DNA of 47,317 nt. Source: JAZDIU01 sp043804635 (GTDB lineage Bacteria; Chloroflexota; Dehalococcoidia; Dehalococcoidales; UBA2162). The position numbers and the translations under genes are program-made. Positions 8,653-17,950 of this stretch are shown here, in pieces (within the stretch, counting starts at the first letter, position 1; every line of letters begins with the position of its first letter). The notes below the pieces were generated by a model that searched no databases, was not told the DNA's origin, and saw only the letters and a program-made list of their open reading frames with translations. The stretch spans positions 1 through 47,317 of the forward strand of contig JAZDIU010000051.1 in assembly GCA_043804635.1 (NCBI GenBank), written 5' to 3'.

Positions 8653-10895
8653 TAGCGCCTGCCCAATTTGGCAATACCGATAATCAACAGACCAATCAAA
8701 AGAATCGCTCCAAAAGCAATCAGGGCAGTCTTTAGTTCGTCTGAACCGAGACCGATGTCGGTAAGGAACGATGAAGTGGTCGGCTGTTCTTTAACGGGAA
8801 CGGGTACGCCATTGTCCACTGTAAATGAAGAAAGCAGCCCGTTGACATTGATAGTGTAAGTACCGGCGGTTTCTTGGCTGGTGCTAAAATCGACTGTCTG
8901 CCGTCCTCCGCCACCCAGAGTTACTTCTTTCCTGCCTTTTTCTACTCCGTTTACGCTCAAGCTGACAGTATATTTATCCCCCCGGCTGCCGCTATTGCTA
9001 ACAGTGGCAGATATTATAACCGTATCACCGGGCTCACAACTCTCCGGCGACACCTTCAAATCGGATATACTAAAATTCGCTGGCTGCTCAACCGGAGTGA
9101 GCGGCGGGGATACCGGCGGCGCCTGGCTACTGCCCGATTGCGCATTACCAATGATAGAGAACTTGGAGAAATGCTGGACTTTAGCGCTGACGGTCTTAGC
9201 AGTAGTATTAAGAGTGCTGTCCAACTGCTGCCAGGCTGAACCATCCCAGAAAGCCATCTGGAGAGTATTTTCACTAACCCCATTCACGCTCTGTGAGGCA
9301 TATTTCAAGGTGATGGTCAATGCTGGGGTGAACTTAGCGCCGTCAGGCCCGAATTCACGCGCCATAACAATGACTTTGTCGGCCGACGTCGGGTAAGCTG
9401 AAGTATCTATCACTGTTTGAGTTATAGTGTTTAGCGGGCTTCCTGCCGAATCGACAAGGTTCGTTCCGGCAGCAACATCGATGTTGACGCTGGCATCCGT
9501 AGCCGTCAGACGAACGGTATCGGTAGCGGTCCCGGCGGCATCGACTTTTAGCACCTTGCTGGCGTTAAATCCGGTAAGACTTACCTGCGTAGATGAACTA
9601 CCGCTACCACCACCTCCACCTCCACCAGACGAGGATGCCGGTGTGGTTACATTTACTACGTTGGAAGAACCGGAAATACCCACGGTATTTACGGCATACA
9701 CGCGATAATAGTAGGTAGTCGAGGCAACAGTAGTGGTATCCACATAGGTAATAACGTTAGCCAATACCTGAAATTCTACTTTTACCGGGGACGCAGACGT
9801 AAAGGTAGAATTGATGTCACGCTCGATACGAAAACCAGCTTCGTTCGTGGAGCTATCCATCCAGGTTAAATCCACCCGGTTGGCACTGGTAGCAGTTGCC
9901 GCCAATGTAGTTGGAGTGGAAGGTGCCACTGCCGCACCTGCTGGCGTTACTACTGTAGCCGCATTAGAAGCTGGAGAAGAACCGATAGCATTAACCGCAA
10001 AAATACAATAATAATATGTGGTACTTTCAGTTACGGAACTATCCGTGTAATTGGTAACATTCACTGCAATCGTAAAAGTCACGTTATTAGTGAAAGCACT
10101 ATCAGTTGCCCTCACCAAACGGAACTCTGTTTCAGTAATAGAAGTATCTATCCAGGTCAGATTTATTGTGTTAGAGTTGGCCGCTACTGCCGCTAACGAG
10201 GTTGGTGCTGACGGGGCTGACGGCGCCGAACCGGGAGTAGTCAAAGTAGCTAAGTTAGATTCCGTGGAAGAACCCAGCGCATTGAAACTTTCCACCCGAT
10301 AGTAATAAGTTGTCCCACCGACCACCGTTTGGTCACTATAAATCATTATATTCGGACCTACGGTAAACGATGCCGGTTCGGAACTAAAGCCACTATCTTT
10401 AGCACGTTCGATTAAAAAACCGACTTCACTAGGATTAGTAGAATTGTCAATCCAGGCGAGGTTGACCTGCATGGCACTGACCGCCGTTGCCGTGAGTCCG
10501 CTTGGAGCCGCAGGAATGCCTTGAGTCGGCGGCGCAATGTAAACGTTGGCTACATTAGATGGTGCTGAATCACCGCTGGTATCGAATGAAGTAACCCGGT
10601 AATAGAAAGTTGCACCGGCATATACTGTAGTATCGCTATAGGTGGTAACATTCGGCGCAACCGTAATGGTTAGGGTACCGTTAGCCGAGAAAGCAGGGTC
10701 GGTAGCAGTATCGATATGAAAGCCGGTTTCACCTGAAGAATTATCTTGCCAGGCAAGGTCGATTCTATTATCGTTAATCTTGGTAGCAATAAGGTTGGTG
10801 GGTGCTGCCGGCGCTGCCTGGACCGCTACGGACTGCCCAAAAATAACAGAGATGCTGACCAGCAATACGATTGCAAGGAGAAATATCTTCTTCAT
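8649..10895 (-). CDS. Membrane-anchored surface protein with four fibronectin type III domains
   Basis: This 748-residue exported protein has a signal peptide (about 1-28, ending VAVQAAPAA) and four similar fibronectin-III repeats (about 31-120, 128-220, 226-320, 324-420). Each repeat shows an APTNL start, a W-x-D-x-S centre and a YYYRV strand. A glycine/serine linker follows (near 421-436), then an unassigned beta-rich region with FNASKVLKVDAAGTATDTV. A CARDB-like domain (about 605-690, FSISDLKVSPESCEPGDTV) comes next, then one C-terminal membrane span with a short basic tail KLGRRY. It is likely displayed outside the cell with its C-terminus in the membrane, for adhesion or envelope structure. 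The ribosome binding site is a GGGGGG run that can fold into a hairpin. Confidence 0.85.
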   Translation of the reverse strand: MKKIFLLAIVLLVSISVIFGQSVAVQAAPAAPTNLIATKINDNRIDLAWQDNSSGETGFHIDTATDPAFSANGTLTITVAPNVTTYSDTTVYAGATFYYRVTSFDTSGDSAPSNVANVYIAPPTQGIPAAPSGLTATAVSAMQVNLAWIDNSTNPSEVGFLIERAKDSGFSSEPASFTVGPNIMIYSDQTVVGGTTYYYRVESFNALGSSTESNLATLTTPGSAPSAPSAPTSLAAVAANSNTINLTWIDTSITETEFRLVRATDSAFTNNVTFTIAVNVTNYTDSSVTESTTYYYCIFAVNAIGSSPASNAATVVTPAGAAVAPSTPTTLAATATSANRVDLTWMDSSTNEAGFRIERDINSTFTSASPVKVEFQVLANVITYVDTTTVASTTYYYRVYAVNTVGISGSSNVVNVTTPASSSGGGGGGGSGSSSTQVSLTGFNASKVLKVDAAGTATDTVRLTATDASVNIDVAAGTNLVDSAGSPLNTITQTVIDTSAYPTSADKVIVMAREFGPDGAKFTPALTITLKYASQSVNGVSENTLQMAFWDGSAWQQLDSTLNTTAKTVSAKVQHFSKFSIIGNAQSGSSQAPPVSPPLTPVEQPANFSISDLKVSPESCEPGDTVIISATVSNSGSRGDKYTVSLSVNGVEKGRKEVTLGGGGRQTVDFSTSQETAGTYTINVNGLLSSFTVDNGVPVPVKEQPTTSSFLTDIGLGSDELKTALIAFGAILLIGLLIIGIAKLGRRY

Positions 10896-10898
10896 TAA

Positions 10899-10926
10899 CC
10901 CCCCTGCGAAAATTATGGCAGAGGGG
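10899..10926 (-). promoter_or_regulatory. Hairpin that masks the ribosome binding site of the surface-protein gene
   Basis: On the minus strand CCCCTCTGC (10926-10918) can pair with GCAGGGGGG (10907-10899), with one bulged base and a ten-base loop. The second arm contains the G-run that serves as ribosome binding site for the ATG at 10895. This would limit initiation unless the hairpin is opened. The role is inferred. Confidence 0.45.
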
Positions 10927-11050
10927 CTGGTTTTCTAAAATTAGTAAAACTACTTAATTTGAACGAAAACAACTACGTAATCGGAAATCATGAATCTAAT
11001 CGTAAATCTTAAATCAGTCCCTATCTGGAGGGCACTTTCAAGACAAGTGA

Positions 11051-12409
11051 CTATTCTCTTTTCGCAGCATCAGCAGCAATGTTCCTGGCAAACGTTACTT
11101 CTTCCGCTTTTTTAGCCGCTTGCTCGGCAGAGGTTCGGGCAGCTTCGGCAGCATCCGCTGCCCGGGCAGCCACTCTAGACGCTTCTTGAGCAGCTTTGGT
11201 TGCTTTCGTTGGTGCCTCGCGAGCTATCTCTACCGCCTCTTCCGCTTTTTTCATTGCCGATTCAGCTTTAGCAATGGCTTCGTCAGCTTTTTGAGTTGAC
11301 GCTCTGGCTTGCTGCCTGGCTTCTTTCGCCATCGTCTGAGCACCTACGACCGATTCATTAGCTGCCTGAGTAGCACTGGTAGATGCTTTCGTTGCCGATT
11401 CAGCGGCTTCCATAGATTTTTTGGCTGCGTCCTGCGATGCCTTTACTGCATTCTCGGCAGCGGCCGCAGCACCTGCAGCGGCTTTCTCGGCTTTTTCAAG
11501 CACTGTCTTACTGGCGTTCGTAATTGCGGCTATTGCCTCCTCGACTTTCCTGAGTGCCTCCTTGACCGCTTTGTTAGCTGACAAATCCGCTTCTTCAGCT
11601 CTTTTTCTGGCAGCTTCGGCAGCATTTTTAGCATCTTTAGCGGATTCGGTGGCTTTAACGGCGGCTTCCTCGGCTTTTGCGGCAACATCTTGAGCTACTT
11701 GCTTCGCAGTATTAGCCGTCTCTTTGGCTGAGGCAAACTCCTCATCGGCTTTTTTCACCACCTGGGCGGTCACTTCCCGGGAAACCTTAACAGCTTCCTG
11801 AGCAGACTGGATAGCTTTAGCACTAGCATCTTCCGCTTTTTTAACCGCTTCTTTAGATACATCGCTGGATGATTTCACGGCATCTTGAGCAATCTTTGTA
11901 GTTTTTACCACCGCTTCGTCGGCTTTTCTTGCCGCTTCGGCTGACGCTTCCTTAGAAACTTTCGTTGCCGCTTCTGCAGCTTGTATCGCCTTCGCACTGG
12001 CTTCTTCACCGGCTTTGGTAGCTTTGGAGCTGGCTTCTTCGCCTACCCGGATAGTTTTAGTACTGATTTCTTGAATCGACTGGACAGCTTTATTGTGAGT
12101 CTCTTGAGATTTCTTAACTGCCTCTTCAGCCGCTCTACTGGCTGTCCTAGCCGCTTCTTCGGCTTTGGTGGCGGCTTCTACGGCCGTTTGTATGGCGGCA
12201 TTTAACGCCGATTCAATAGCAGCCGCCGCTTGAGCATCGGCTTCATCAGCTTTTTTCGTTGCTGTTTTAGCAGCTTCCTTAGCCTCTTTCGCTGAAGCCT
12301 GTGCCTTAGCCGCACTCTGGGCAGCATCCCGGGCGTTATCCGTAGCCTTCTTTTTCATTTGAAAGCCACCAAAAAGCTTCTTATCTTTATTCGAATTTTC
12401 TTCAGCCAT
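11051..12409 (-). CDS. Ala/Lys/Glu-rich long helical repeat protein (LEA-like)
   Basis: This protein of 452 residues is almost wholly made of A, K, E, S, T and D in a helical register. Units such as KAEEAARTASRAAEEA, KADEAVVKTTKIAQDAV and KAEDASAKAIQSAQEAV recur about every 11 or 22 residues. It has no cysteine, no signal peptide and no membrane span; the short N-terminus MAEENSNKDKKLFGGFQMKKK differs from the rest. The pattern resembles group 3 LEA proteins and apolipoprotein-like amphipathic helices, suggesting a stress-protective, lipid-binding or scaffolding role in the cytoplasm. No specific function is established. The gene follows the SDR by nine bases and its AGGAGA site overlaps the SDR stop, so they are cotranscribed. 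Confidence 0.8.
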   Translation of the reverse strand: MAEENSNKDKKLFGGFQMKKKATDNARDAAQSAAKAQASAKEAKEAAKTATKKADEADAQAAAAIESALNAAIQTAVEAATKAEEAARTASRAAEEAVKKSQETHNKAVQSIQEISTKTIRVGEEASSKATKAGEEASAKAIQAAEAATKVSKEASAEAARKADEAVVKTTKIAQDAVKSSSDVSKEAVKKAEDASAKAIQSAQEAVKVSREVTAQVVKKADEEFASAKETANTAKQVAQDVAAKAEEAAVKATESAKDAKNAAEAARKRAEEADLSANKAVKEALRKVEEAIAAITNASKTVLEKAEKAAAGAAAAAENAVKASQDAAKKSMEAAESATKASTSATQAANESVVGAQTMAKEARQQARASTQKADEAIAKAESAMKKAEEAVEIAREAPTKATKAAQEASRVAARAADAAEAARTSAEQAAKKAEEVTFARNIAADAAKRE

Positions 12410-12418
12410 TTTAATCTC

Positions 12419-13234
12419 CTATTCTTTTGGTTCAGCGATCGTCGGACGTAGAGTCTCCAACGAACCAAAGTAACCGCCATCGACGACGATGGTTTGTCCC
12501 GTTACGTAATCGGAAGCATCGGAAGCCAGGTACAGAGCCGCACCCACCAAATCCCCGACTTCACCGATACGGCCGAGGGCACTGCTATCCAGGGTCGTGT
12601 CACGGATTACCGGATTTTCCCACAACGCTGTAGAAAGGCGGGTCTTGATGACCCCCGGAGCGATAGCGTTTACCCTGATATGATACTTCCCCAGTTCCTG
12701 AGCCAGCACCTGCGTCAGCATAAGCACGCCCGCTTTGCTGATGCCGTAGATGCCGGTCCCGAGCCGCGGTCTGATACCATCCACCGAGGCGATGTTCACA
12801 ATATTGCCACCGCCCTGTTTCCTCATTAGTTTAGCTACCGACTGTGCCGTAAAGAAATAACCTTTAAGGTTCAATTCCAGTGTTACATCCCAGGCTTTTT
12901 CCTCGACATCCAGCACTGAGCCGAAGACAGGATTAGTAGCGGCGTTATTAACCAGGATATCTATATGCCCTAACTCATCTACCGCCCTTTTTACCAGTGC
13001 CTCGATATCAGGAAGCTGGCGTAAATTCGCCGGTACGGGTAACGCCTTCCGTCCCTTCTGGGTTATTTCACTAGCCACCGCTTCGAGGTCGGGTAGTTTG
13101 CGGCTTGCCAGGATAATATCGGCACCTGCCTCAGCCAGTCCTAAAGCAATCGCCCGCCCGATTCCCCGGCTCCCACCCGTCACCAGTGCCACTTTCCCCT
13201 TGAGGTTGAACTTTGACTTTATGCCTGGACTCAT
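12419..13234 (-). CDS. SDR family NAD(P)-dependent oxidoreductase
   Basis: This is a classical short-chain dehydrogenase of 271 residues. It has the cofactor motif TGGSRGIG (19-26), NNAA (near 96-99), the catalytic S150, Y163 and K167 (YGISK), and the C-terminal DASDYVTGQTIVVDGGY. It is close to 3-oxoacyl-ACP reductase and gluconate/glucose dehydrogenase types; the substrate is unknown. Arg at the end of the first helix region (LASRK) suggests NADP preference. It is the first gene of a two-gene unit with the helical repeat protein, which is an unusual partner for a metabolic enzyme. Confidence 0.9.
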   Translation of the reverse strand: MSPGIKSKFNLKGKVALVTGGSRGIGRAIALGLAEAGADIILASRKLPDLEAVASEITQKGRKALPVPANLRQLPDIEALVKRAVDELGHIDILVNNAATNPVFGSVLDVEEKAWDVTLELNLKGYFFTAQSVAKLMRKQGGGNIVNIASVDGIRPRLGTGIYGISKAGVLMLTQVLAQELGKYHIRVNAIAPGVIKTRLSTALWENPVIRDTTLDSSALGRIGEVGDLVGAALYLASDASDYVTGQTIVVDGGYFGSLETLRPTIAEPKE

Positions 13235-13380
13235 ATTCTTCCTTCTTATTTACTTACATTATTATAATTATAGTGCAATATTATTATTGTGCAATAAGGC
13301 TTTTGTTAAAGGCGGTGCTTTCGCTTATAGCTAATGTTCCCGGGAAGAGTTTGGGGATAGGTTGCCTTCAACCTAACTAA

Positions 13381-13594
13381 AGCGACAAAACTTCCTTGAC
13401 AAGTATAGAACTTATGTGCTATTATTGATCCTGAACGTAGTTGAAGGATAACAGCACTTCAAGGGAAACGCACGGGAGCACCTTAAAAATAGAGTAAATA
13501 GACGTTCATAAAAGTAAAACGATTACTTATAATGAAAGTGAAAACAACTACGCTCAATTCAACCACCTATTACGTTGCTTCGTTTCAATTTTCA
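13381..13594 (+). repeat. Inverted long intergenic repeat, copy A
   Basis: This block of about 214 bases is clearly homologous to the reverse complement of 35417-35646. Shared stretches include the start AGCGACAAAACTT, the promoter-like TTGACAAGTATAGAACTT, the run from GCACTTCAAGGG to GAGCACC, and the tail with CAACTACGCTC and TTACGTTGCTT. Relative to copy B it has about 25 extra bases after the -10 region, lacks the 41-base hairpin segment, and lacks the second terminal GACAAAAC. It sits in a 687-base gap without a credible gene (13235-13921). Confidence 0.85.
13396..13425 (+). promoter_or_regulatory. Promoter with operator-like palindrome in repeat copy A
   Basis: TTGACA at 13396-13401 is followed 18 bases later by TATTAT at 13420-13425. 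Between them TAGAAC-TTAT-GTGCTA (13406-13421) is a palindrome with one mismatch; the copy at 35.6 kb has it perfect. A transcript would run to the right through the repeat. Confidence 0.55.
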
Positions 13595-13656
13595 GGCTAT
13601 TGAATCGAGATTTATTAGCTTCATTTCGCCTTTGTTTTTTATTTGTTTCTTCTGTC

Positions 13657-13676
13657 ATTCTGGCGTAGGCCAGAAT
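13657..13676. repeat. ATTCC-type hairpin repeat (1)
   Basis: ATTCTGGC-GTAG-GCCAGAAT is a perfect eight-base-pair stem with a four-base loop. It belongs to a family also found at 25065, 26025, 26071, 30444, 35959 and, less similar, 37737. Confidence 0.7.
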
Positions 13677-13689
13677 CCAGGAGGGGAGG

Positions 13690-13780
13690 TAATGAAATAT
13701 TAGACATTGGTAGTATTGGTATGTATTTGTAGTATTTTCCGTAGAAAGCTGACCGCTGGCAGCTAATTGCCAACCACCAT
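13690..13780 (+). repeat. Composite short repeat (TTTGTAGTATTT plus AGCTGACCGCTGGCAGCT)
   Basis: A TATTTGTAGTATTT word is followed by an AGCTGACCGCTGGCAGCTAA word. The same two words in the same order and spacing occur on the minus strand at about 35775-35830. Single words occur at 8609, 15882, 23278 and 27463. Confidence 0.6.
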
Positions 13781-13921
13781 AATATTGACGAAGTATAGTA
13801 TACTTAATATATTCACCCCAATACAGATTCCTCAATTAAACAAACCCAGATTAATTCTTTAAAAGCCGGCGGATAAGTTGGGAGAAGGATTAAAATTAGC
13901 TGAAGAGTAGGGGCGGAACAA

Positions 13922-15876
13922 GTGGTAAGGAAATCGAAGCCGAGCGAAATACGCAAGCGTTCGGAAAAAATCACTGGGAAGAACCTGGAAGAACGGTTTA
14001 AAGGCATGACCATCGATGATTTTGCCAACCTCGTTCATGAGCTAGAGACAAACAAGGTGGAACTTGAGCTACAAAACGAGAAATTACACTCCATCGAGGT
14101 AGAGCTAGCCAGACAGAACGCCGATTTAATAAGCGTCCAGGAAGAGTTAAGAGAATCGAGAGACCGTTACACCGACCTGTTCGACTATTCACCTGTTGGC
14201 TATTTCACCATAAATGAGCGGACCCAGCAGATTACCCAGGTCAACCTGACCGCTTGCACTCTTATCGGTAGACAACGCGAAAAAGTGCTTCACACCCCGT
14301 TCGCCAGATATGTGGACCCTGAATTCGCCGATCACTTCCATACCTGTAGCCGAAAGGCGATTACCAGAGAAAAGGAAACGTGCGAGCTCAAGATGCTCCG
14401 CAAAGATGGCTCTGCCTTCTGGGCATCATTAGAAGTAACTTAGTTACCAGAGAAAAAACAACTGCGCATCGTAGCTACGGATGTCACCGAACGGAAGAAG
14501 ATGGAAGAAGAGCTTGAGAAAAGTCACCATGACCTGAATCGTGCCCAAACAGTGGCAAAAACCGGAAGCTGGCACCTGGATGTCCAGAAGAATGAACTAA
14601 CATGGTCGGACGAGAGCTACCGAATCTTCGGCATCTCGAAAGGAACACCGCTGACTTACGACACGTTTCTTGCCGCCGTGCACCCTGAAGACAGGAAATA
14701 CGTGGACGAAAAATGGAATGCCGCTACGTGCGGCGAGCCTTACGATATCGAGCACCGCATCATTACCGGCGCCGAGATTAAATGGATTCGTGAAAAAGCC
14801 GAGCTTGAGTTCGACGAACAGGGTAAATTGCTGGGCGGATTCGGCACCTGCCAGGACATCACCGACCGTAAGCAGGCGGAAGCTAAAATAACGCATCTGG
14901 CTTCGTTCCCGGAACTTAACCCCAGCCCTATCCTGGAACTCGATGCAGAGGGCAATATAAAATACATGAATCCAGCAACTAGGGCACTCTTCCCCGACTT
15001 GCGAATTCATGGGAATAAGCACCCGTTTCTAGCAGGCTGGAAAACTCTGGCAAATAAAATACAAAGTGAAAAACTGCCTTTCCTTAGAAGGGAAATCGAA
15101 GCCGGCAACCAATGGTACGGGCAAACGTTCACCCGGGTGCCCTCGAGTCAAAACTTAAGGCTTTATTCAAGAGACATCACCGAACGCAAAAGACAAGAAA
15201 AAATAAGGATGAGTTCATCGGTATGGTCTCCCACGAGCTTAAGACTCCGTTGACCATCATCATCGGGGCACTGAGTGTTGCCGTGGAAAAAGGCGTTACG
15301 GCAGCGGAGTCAATCGAACTTTTAGCCGATGCCGTAAGTTCCGCCGATTATCTGGCGGCAATCGTGGAGAACCTGCTGGAGCTATCCCGGTACCAGTCCA
15401 ACCGGCTGACCATAAGTAAAGAAATAGCGGATATCCGCCAAATTGCCGAGACAGTGGCTGGCAAACTATGCGATAAGTCTCCCCTGCACCGGATTATCGT
15501 CGATACTCCGGAGGCTCTACCACCGTTATCCGCCGACCCCCTCAGGTTAGAGCGCATTCTTTATAATCTGGTCGATAATGCCATCAAGTACTCGCCTAAG
15601 GGTGGAGAAGTCCGGATATTTGCTCGGCACGTCGACGGCAGCACAGTCATCGGCGTCCGCGACCAGGGAACCGGCATCCCAGCTAAAGACCAGGCACGGC
15701 TTTTCCAGAGTTTCGAGCGGCTAAATATGTATGATAAGTCCAATACTCCCGGTATCGGGCTGGGGCTGAGGGTATGCCGTATCCTGGTCGAAGCCCATAA
15801 CGGGCGAATCTGGGTAGAATCGGAACCGGATAAAGGGTCGACGTTTTATTTCAGCTTGCCGGTAGATAAGAGATAG
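13922..15876 (+). pseudogene. PAS-domain sensor histidine kinase, interrupted by a stop codon and a frameshift
   Basis: Read through two lesions, this is one soluble multi-PAS histidine kinase of about 650 residues. It starts at GTG 13922 and has an N-terminal helical segment, PAS1 (YTDLFDYSPVGYFTINE), PAS2 (SWHLDVQKNELTWSDE to DITDRKQAEA) and PAS3 (ELNPSPILELDAEGNIKYMNP). The HisKA box is GMVSHELKTPLT, and the ATPase domain has NAIKYSPKGGEV, RDQGTGIPAKDQ and GIGLGLRVC. A TAG at 14441-14443 (codon 174) stops PAS1, yet the same frame continues with LPEKKQLRIVATDVTERKKMEEE, the usual PAS end. A second lesion is in the A-run at 15198-15203: one more A would join DITERKRQEK to NKDEFIGMVSHELKT. 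It is either a pseudogene, an assembly error, or two expressed pieces (14501-15253 and 15112-15876). Confidence 0.8.
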
Positions 15877-15893
15877 CGATTAGCTATCAGCTT

Positions 15894-16259
15894 TCAGATG
15901 GTCTTCCCCAACACTTCGCCGACCTTCCTAACCAGCTCTTCTGGTCGGAAGGGCTTGGCAAGGACGCCATTTGCTCCCAGCTTCATAGCTTCTTCGGCAA
16001 TAAGACTGCGGGCGGTAAAGACAATCACCGGCACCTGAGAAAAGGTGCGCAGCTTTTCGAGGACATCGAACCCGCTCAGGGGAGTCATTAGAACATCGAG
16101 AAGCATAATATCGGGCTTCTCCTCCCGGGCTAAACGCAGAGAGTCTTCTCCGCTAGTTGTGGTAATAACCAAGTAACCGGCCGCGGTCAAGGCAATGCGG
16201 GAAAACCGCAGCATCTTCGGCTCATCATCAACAATCAACACCCGCTTCTGCGCTTCCAC
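15894..16259 (-). CDS. CheY-like single-domain response regulator
   Basis: This is a stand-alone receiver domain of 121 residues. Acidic pocket D11 and D12 (VLIVDDEP), phospho-acceptor D55 (MLLDVLM), T82 (FTAR) and K102 (LAKPF) are all present, so phosphorylation should work. There is no output domain, so it would act by protein contact. It is convergent with the broken PAS kinase (17-base gap) and divergent from the small kinase gene, suggesting that it was once a partner of one of them. Confidence 0.9.
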   Translation of the reverse strand: MEAQKRVLIVDDEPKMLRFSRIALTAAGYLVITTTSGEDSLRLAREEKPDIMLLDVLMTPLSGFDVLEKLRTFSQVPVIVFTARSLIAEEAMKLGANGVLAKPFRPEELVRKVGEVLGKTI

Positions 16260-16429
16260 TTATTCAATAATATCATCCTTGAAAGGCAGATTTCAAAAGG
16301 AAGGATGATTGAAGATTTATGAGATAAGATTTGAGATTTGATTTTTGAGTTTTTCAAATGTCATACTTTTGTAACTTTTTCCCCCGACATTTTATGACTT
16401 TGCCATAGAAACTCTTTAAAATACTTAAG

Positions 16430-16435
16430 TATAAT
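16430..16435 (+). promoter_or_regulatory. -10 box upstream of the NarX-type kinase gene
   Basis: TATAAT follows the palindrome ATACTTAAGTAT (16421-16432), which overlaps it. A good -35 is not seen. The kinase ATG at 16461 has an AAAGGAGA ribosome binding site. Confidence 0.4.
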
Positions 16436-16460
16436 CAGCAATCACGTAAAAGGAGAATGA

Positions 16461-17123
16461 ATGCCTGAACGGATGAAGGTGCCCACTCTCTTTCCGACTA
16501 CGGAATGTATCGATGATAATGATTATACGGAGGGAGAGAAACTGGCTCGCCGGGTACACGACTCGATAGGCCAGCCTCTAACAGCACTGAAGCTGATTAT
16601 GGAGAGAGTAGCTACCTCTCCTGAAAAATATAGCCATCTTTTAAAAGAGACACAACCGCTCGTCACCGAATTGCAGACAGAAGCCCGGCAATTGCAACAA
16701 ACTTTGAGCCAGTCTGGTTTAGAGCCAGAATCCCGTTCTCCAAACGGAAAGAAGCGCAAACCGACCCTATCGCACATCAAATTTCAGCATATGGGGCTGG
16801 CGGAATCCATTACTATACCGTTAGGGGTAAGCCAGGCACTCATCAACATTCTTCAGGAAGCGTTGACCAATGTAGACCTTCACGCCAGTGTCGAGGAGGC
16901 TACCGTTAAATTATGGAACACAAGCGGTGAGATACTAGTGCAGATAAAAGACCATGGCACCGGCTTCGACCCGCAAGCTGTTAAGAACGCTCCAGGACTA
17001 ACCAATATGCAAAAGACGGCTTACTTCGCTTCGGGCAAGCTGACTATCGAAAGTGCTCCGGGTGCTGGGACCGTAATCAATGCCGCATTCCCAGCTTCCA
17101 AGCGCAGGAGACAAACCCGATGA
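16461..17123 (+). CDS. Small NarX/DegS-type sensor histidine kinase
   Basis: This is a cytoplasmic 220-residue HisKA_3 kinase with no membrane span and no separate sensor domain. The phospho-acceptor motif is LARRVHDSIGQPLTALKL with H33. The ATPase part has an N-box QEALTNVDLHASVEEA, where the usual VxKHA is VDLHA, then DHGTGFDP (G1) and GLTNMQKTAYFASGKLTIESAPGAGT (G2). Its last codons overlap the start of the response regulator gene, so the two are translated as a pair. Confidence 0.88.
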   Translation: MPERMKVPTLFPTTECIDDNDYTEGEKLARRVHDSIGQPLTALKLIMERVATSPEKYSHLLKETQPLVTELQTEARQLQQTLSQSGLEPESRSPNGKKRKPTLSHIKFQHMGLAESITIPLGVSQALINILQEALTNVDLHASVEEATVKLWNTSGEILVQIKDHGTGFDPQAVKNAPGLTNMQKTAYFASGKLTIESAPGAGTVINAAFPASKRRRQTR

Positions 17124-17776
17124 TAACCGTAATGCTCGTCGACGACCATCCGGTAATCAGACAGGGCTTACGGGCGCTGCTGGAAACAGAAACGGAAATA
17201 AAAGTGGTTGGCGAGGCAACCGAGGGACTGGAAGCACTCAGGATGGCGGAGGAGCTTAGCCCCAACGTCATCGTTCTTGACATGATGATGAAGGGAATCA
17301 GCGGCATAGAGGTCACCAGACAACTCAGCAAAAATTCAACAAACAGTGCGATTGTCATATTTTCTATGCTCGGCAGCGAACACCACGTCCTGGAAGCCCT
17401 GCGTGCCGGAGCCAGAGGCTACATTTTAAAAGAATCGCCCTCAGACGAACTGATAAAAGCCGTCCGTGAGGTAGCCGCCGGACATCGTTACCTTAGCTCA
17501 GGAATATTGGACAGGACTATCGATGGTTTCCTACAAATCGCTGAGACAAGCGAACCGGACCCCCTCCATACATTAACCCGGCGCGAGCGCGAAGTTCTGT
17601 ACGCATCAGCACAGGGAAAGACCTGTGCGGAAATCGCCAAGCAGCTTTTTGTCAGCCGGCGGACCGTAGAATCCCAGCGTGCCAGCCTGATGCGTAAGCT
17701 CGGTCTGCGGAATCAACACGAACTGGTTAGCTACGCCATACAGAAAGGGATAGTGGCACCAGAATCTCCGCAATAG
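17120..17776 (+). CDS. NarL/LuxR family response regulator (1)
   Basis: This two-domain regulator of 218 residues has a receiver with D8, D9, phospho-acceptor D54 (VLDMMMKG), S82 and K104, and a LuxR-type helix-turn-helix LTRREREVLYASAQGKTCAEIAKQL (from about residue 150). The start overlaps the kinase stop in an ATGA arrangement, which marks them as a cognate pair. It is closely similar to the regulator that follows at 18006, so the two arose by tandem duplication. Target genes are unknown; the IPT-repeat surface protein downstream is a plausible one. Confidence 0.94.
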   Translation: MITVMLVDDHPVIRQGLRALLETETEIKVVGEATEGLEALRMAEELSPNVIVLDMMMKGISGIEVTRQLSKNSTNSAIVIFSMLGSEHHVLEALRAGARGYILKESPSDELIKAVREVAAGHRYLSSGILDRTIDGFLQIAETSEPDPLHTLTRREREVLYASAQGKTCAEIAKQLFVSRRTVESQRASLMRKLGLRNQHELVSYAIQKGIVAPESPQ

Positions 17777-17950
17777 CTTTCAGCAAACGGCTACCTTTCA
17801 GAGAAAACCTGATATCGTGCTACTTTCGCTAGTCCCATGTAAAAACTTCGCTCTAACACACCCATTTTTAAGTAATTTCACGGATATAACTATGCCTGCA
17901 TAGCCCTTATACTTAAAGTAATGTTAACTTGGAATACGTCTAACCGCTAT

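Noticed and set aside
11309..12205. Long open frames on the plus strand opposite the helical repeat protein
   Set aside because: They are by-products of the Ala/Lys/Glu-rich coding sequence, lack ribosome binding sites and have Ser/Cys/Phe-rich composition.
13554..13835. A 93-residue minus-strand frame in the gap before the histidine kinase
   Set aside because: It runs through repeat copy A, the ATTCC hairpin and the composite repeat; its translation is low-complexity with no ribosome binding site.
14441..14443. TAG in the histidine kinase as a pyrrolysine codon
   Set aside because: Pyrrolysine is known mainly in methylamine methyltransferases and needs pyl genes; a PAS domain with a further frameshift downstream points to decay or error.
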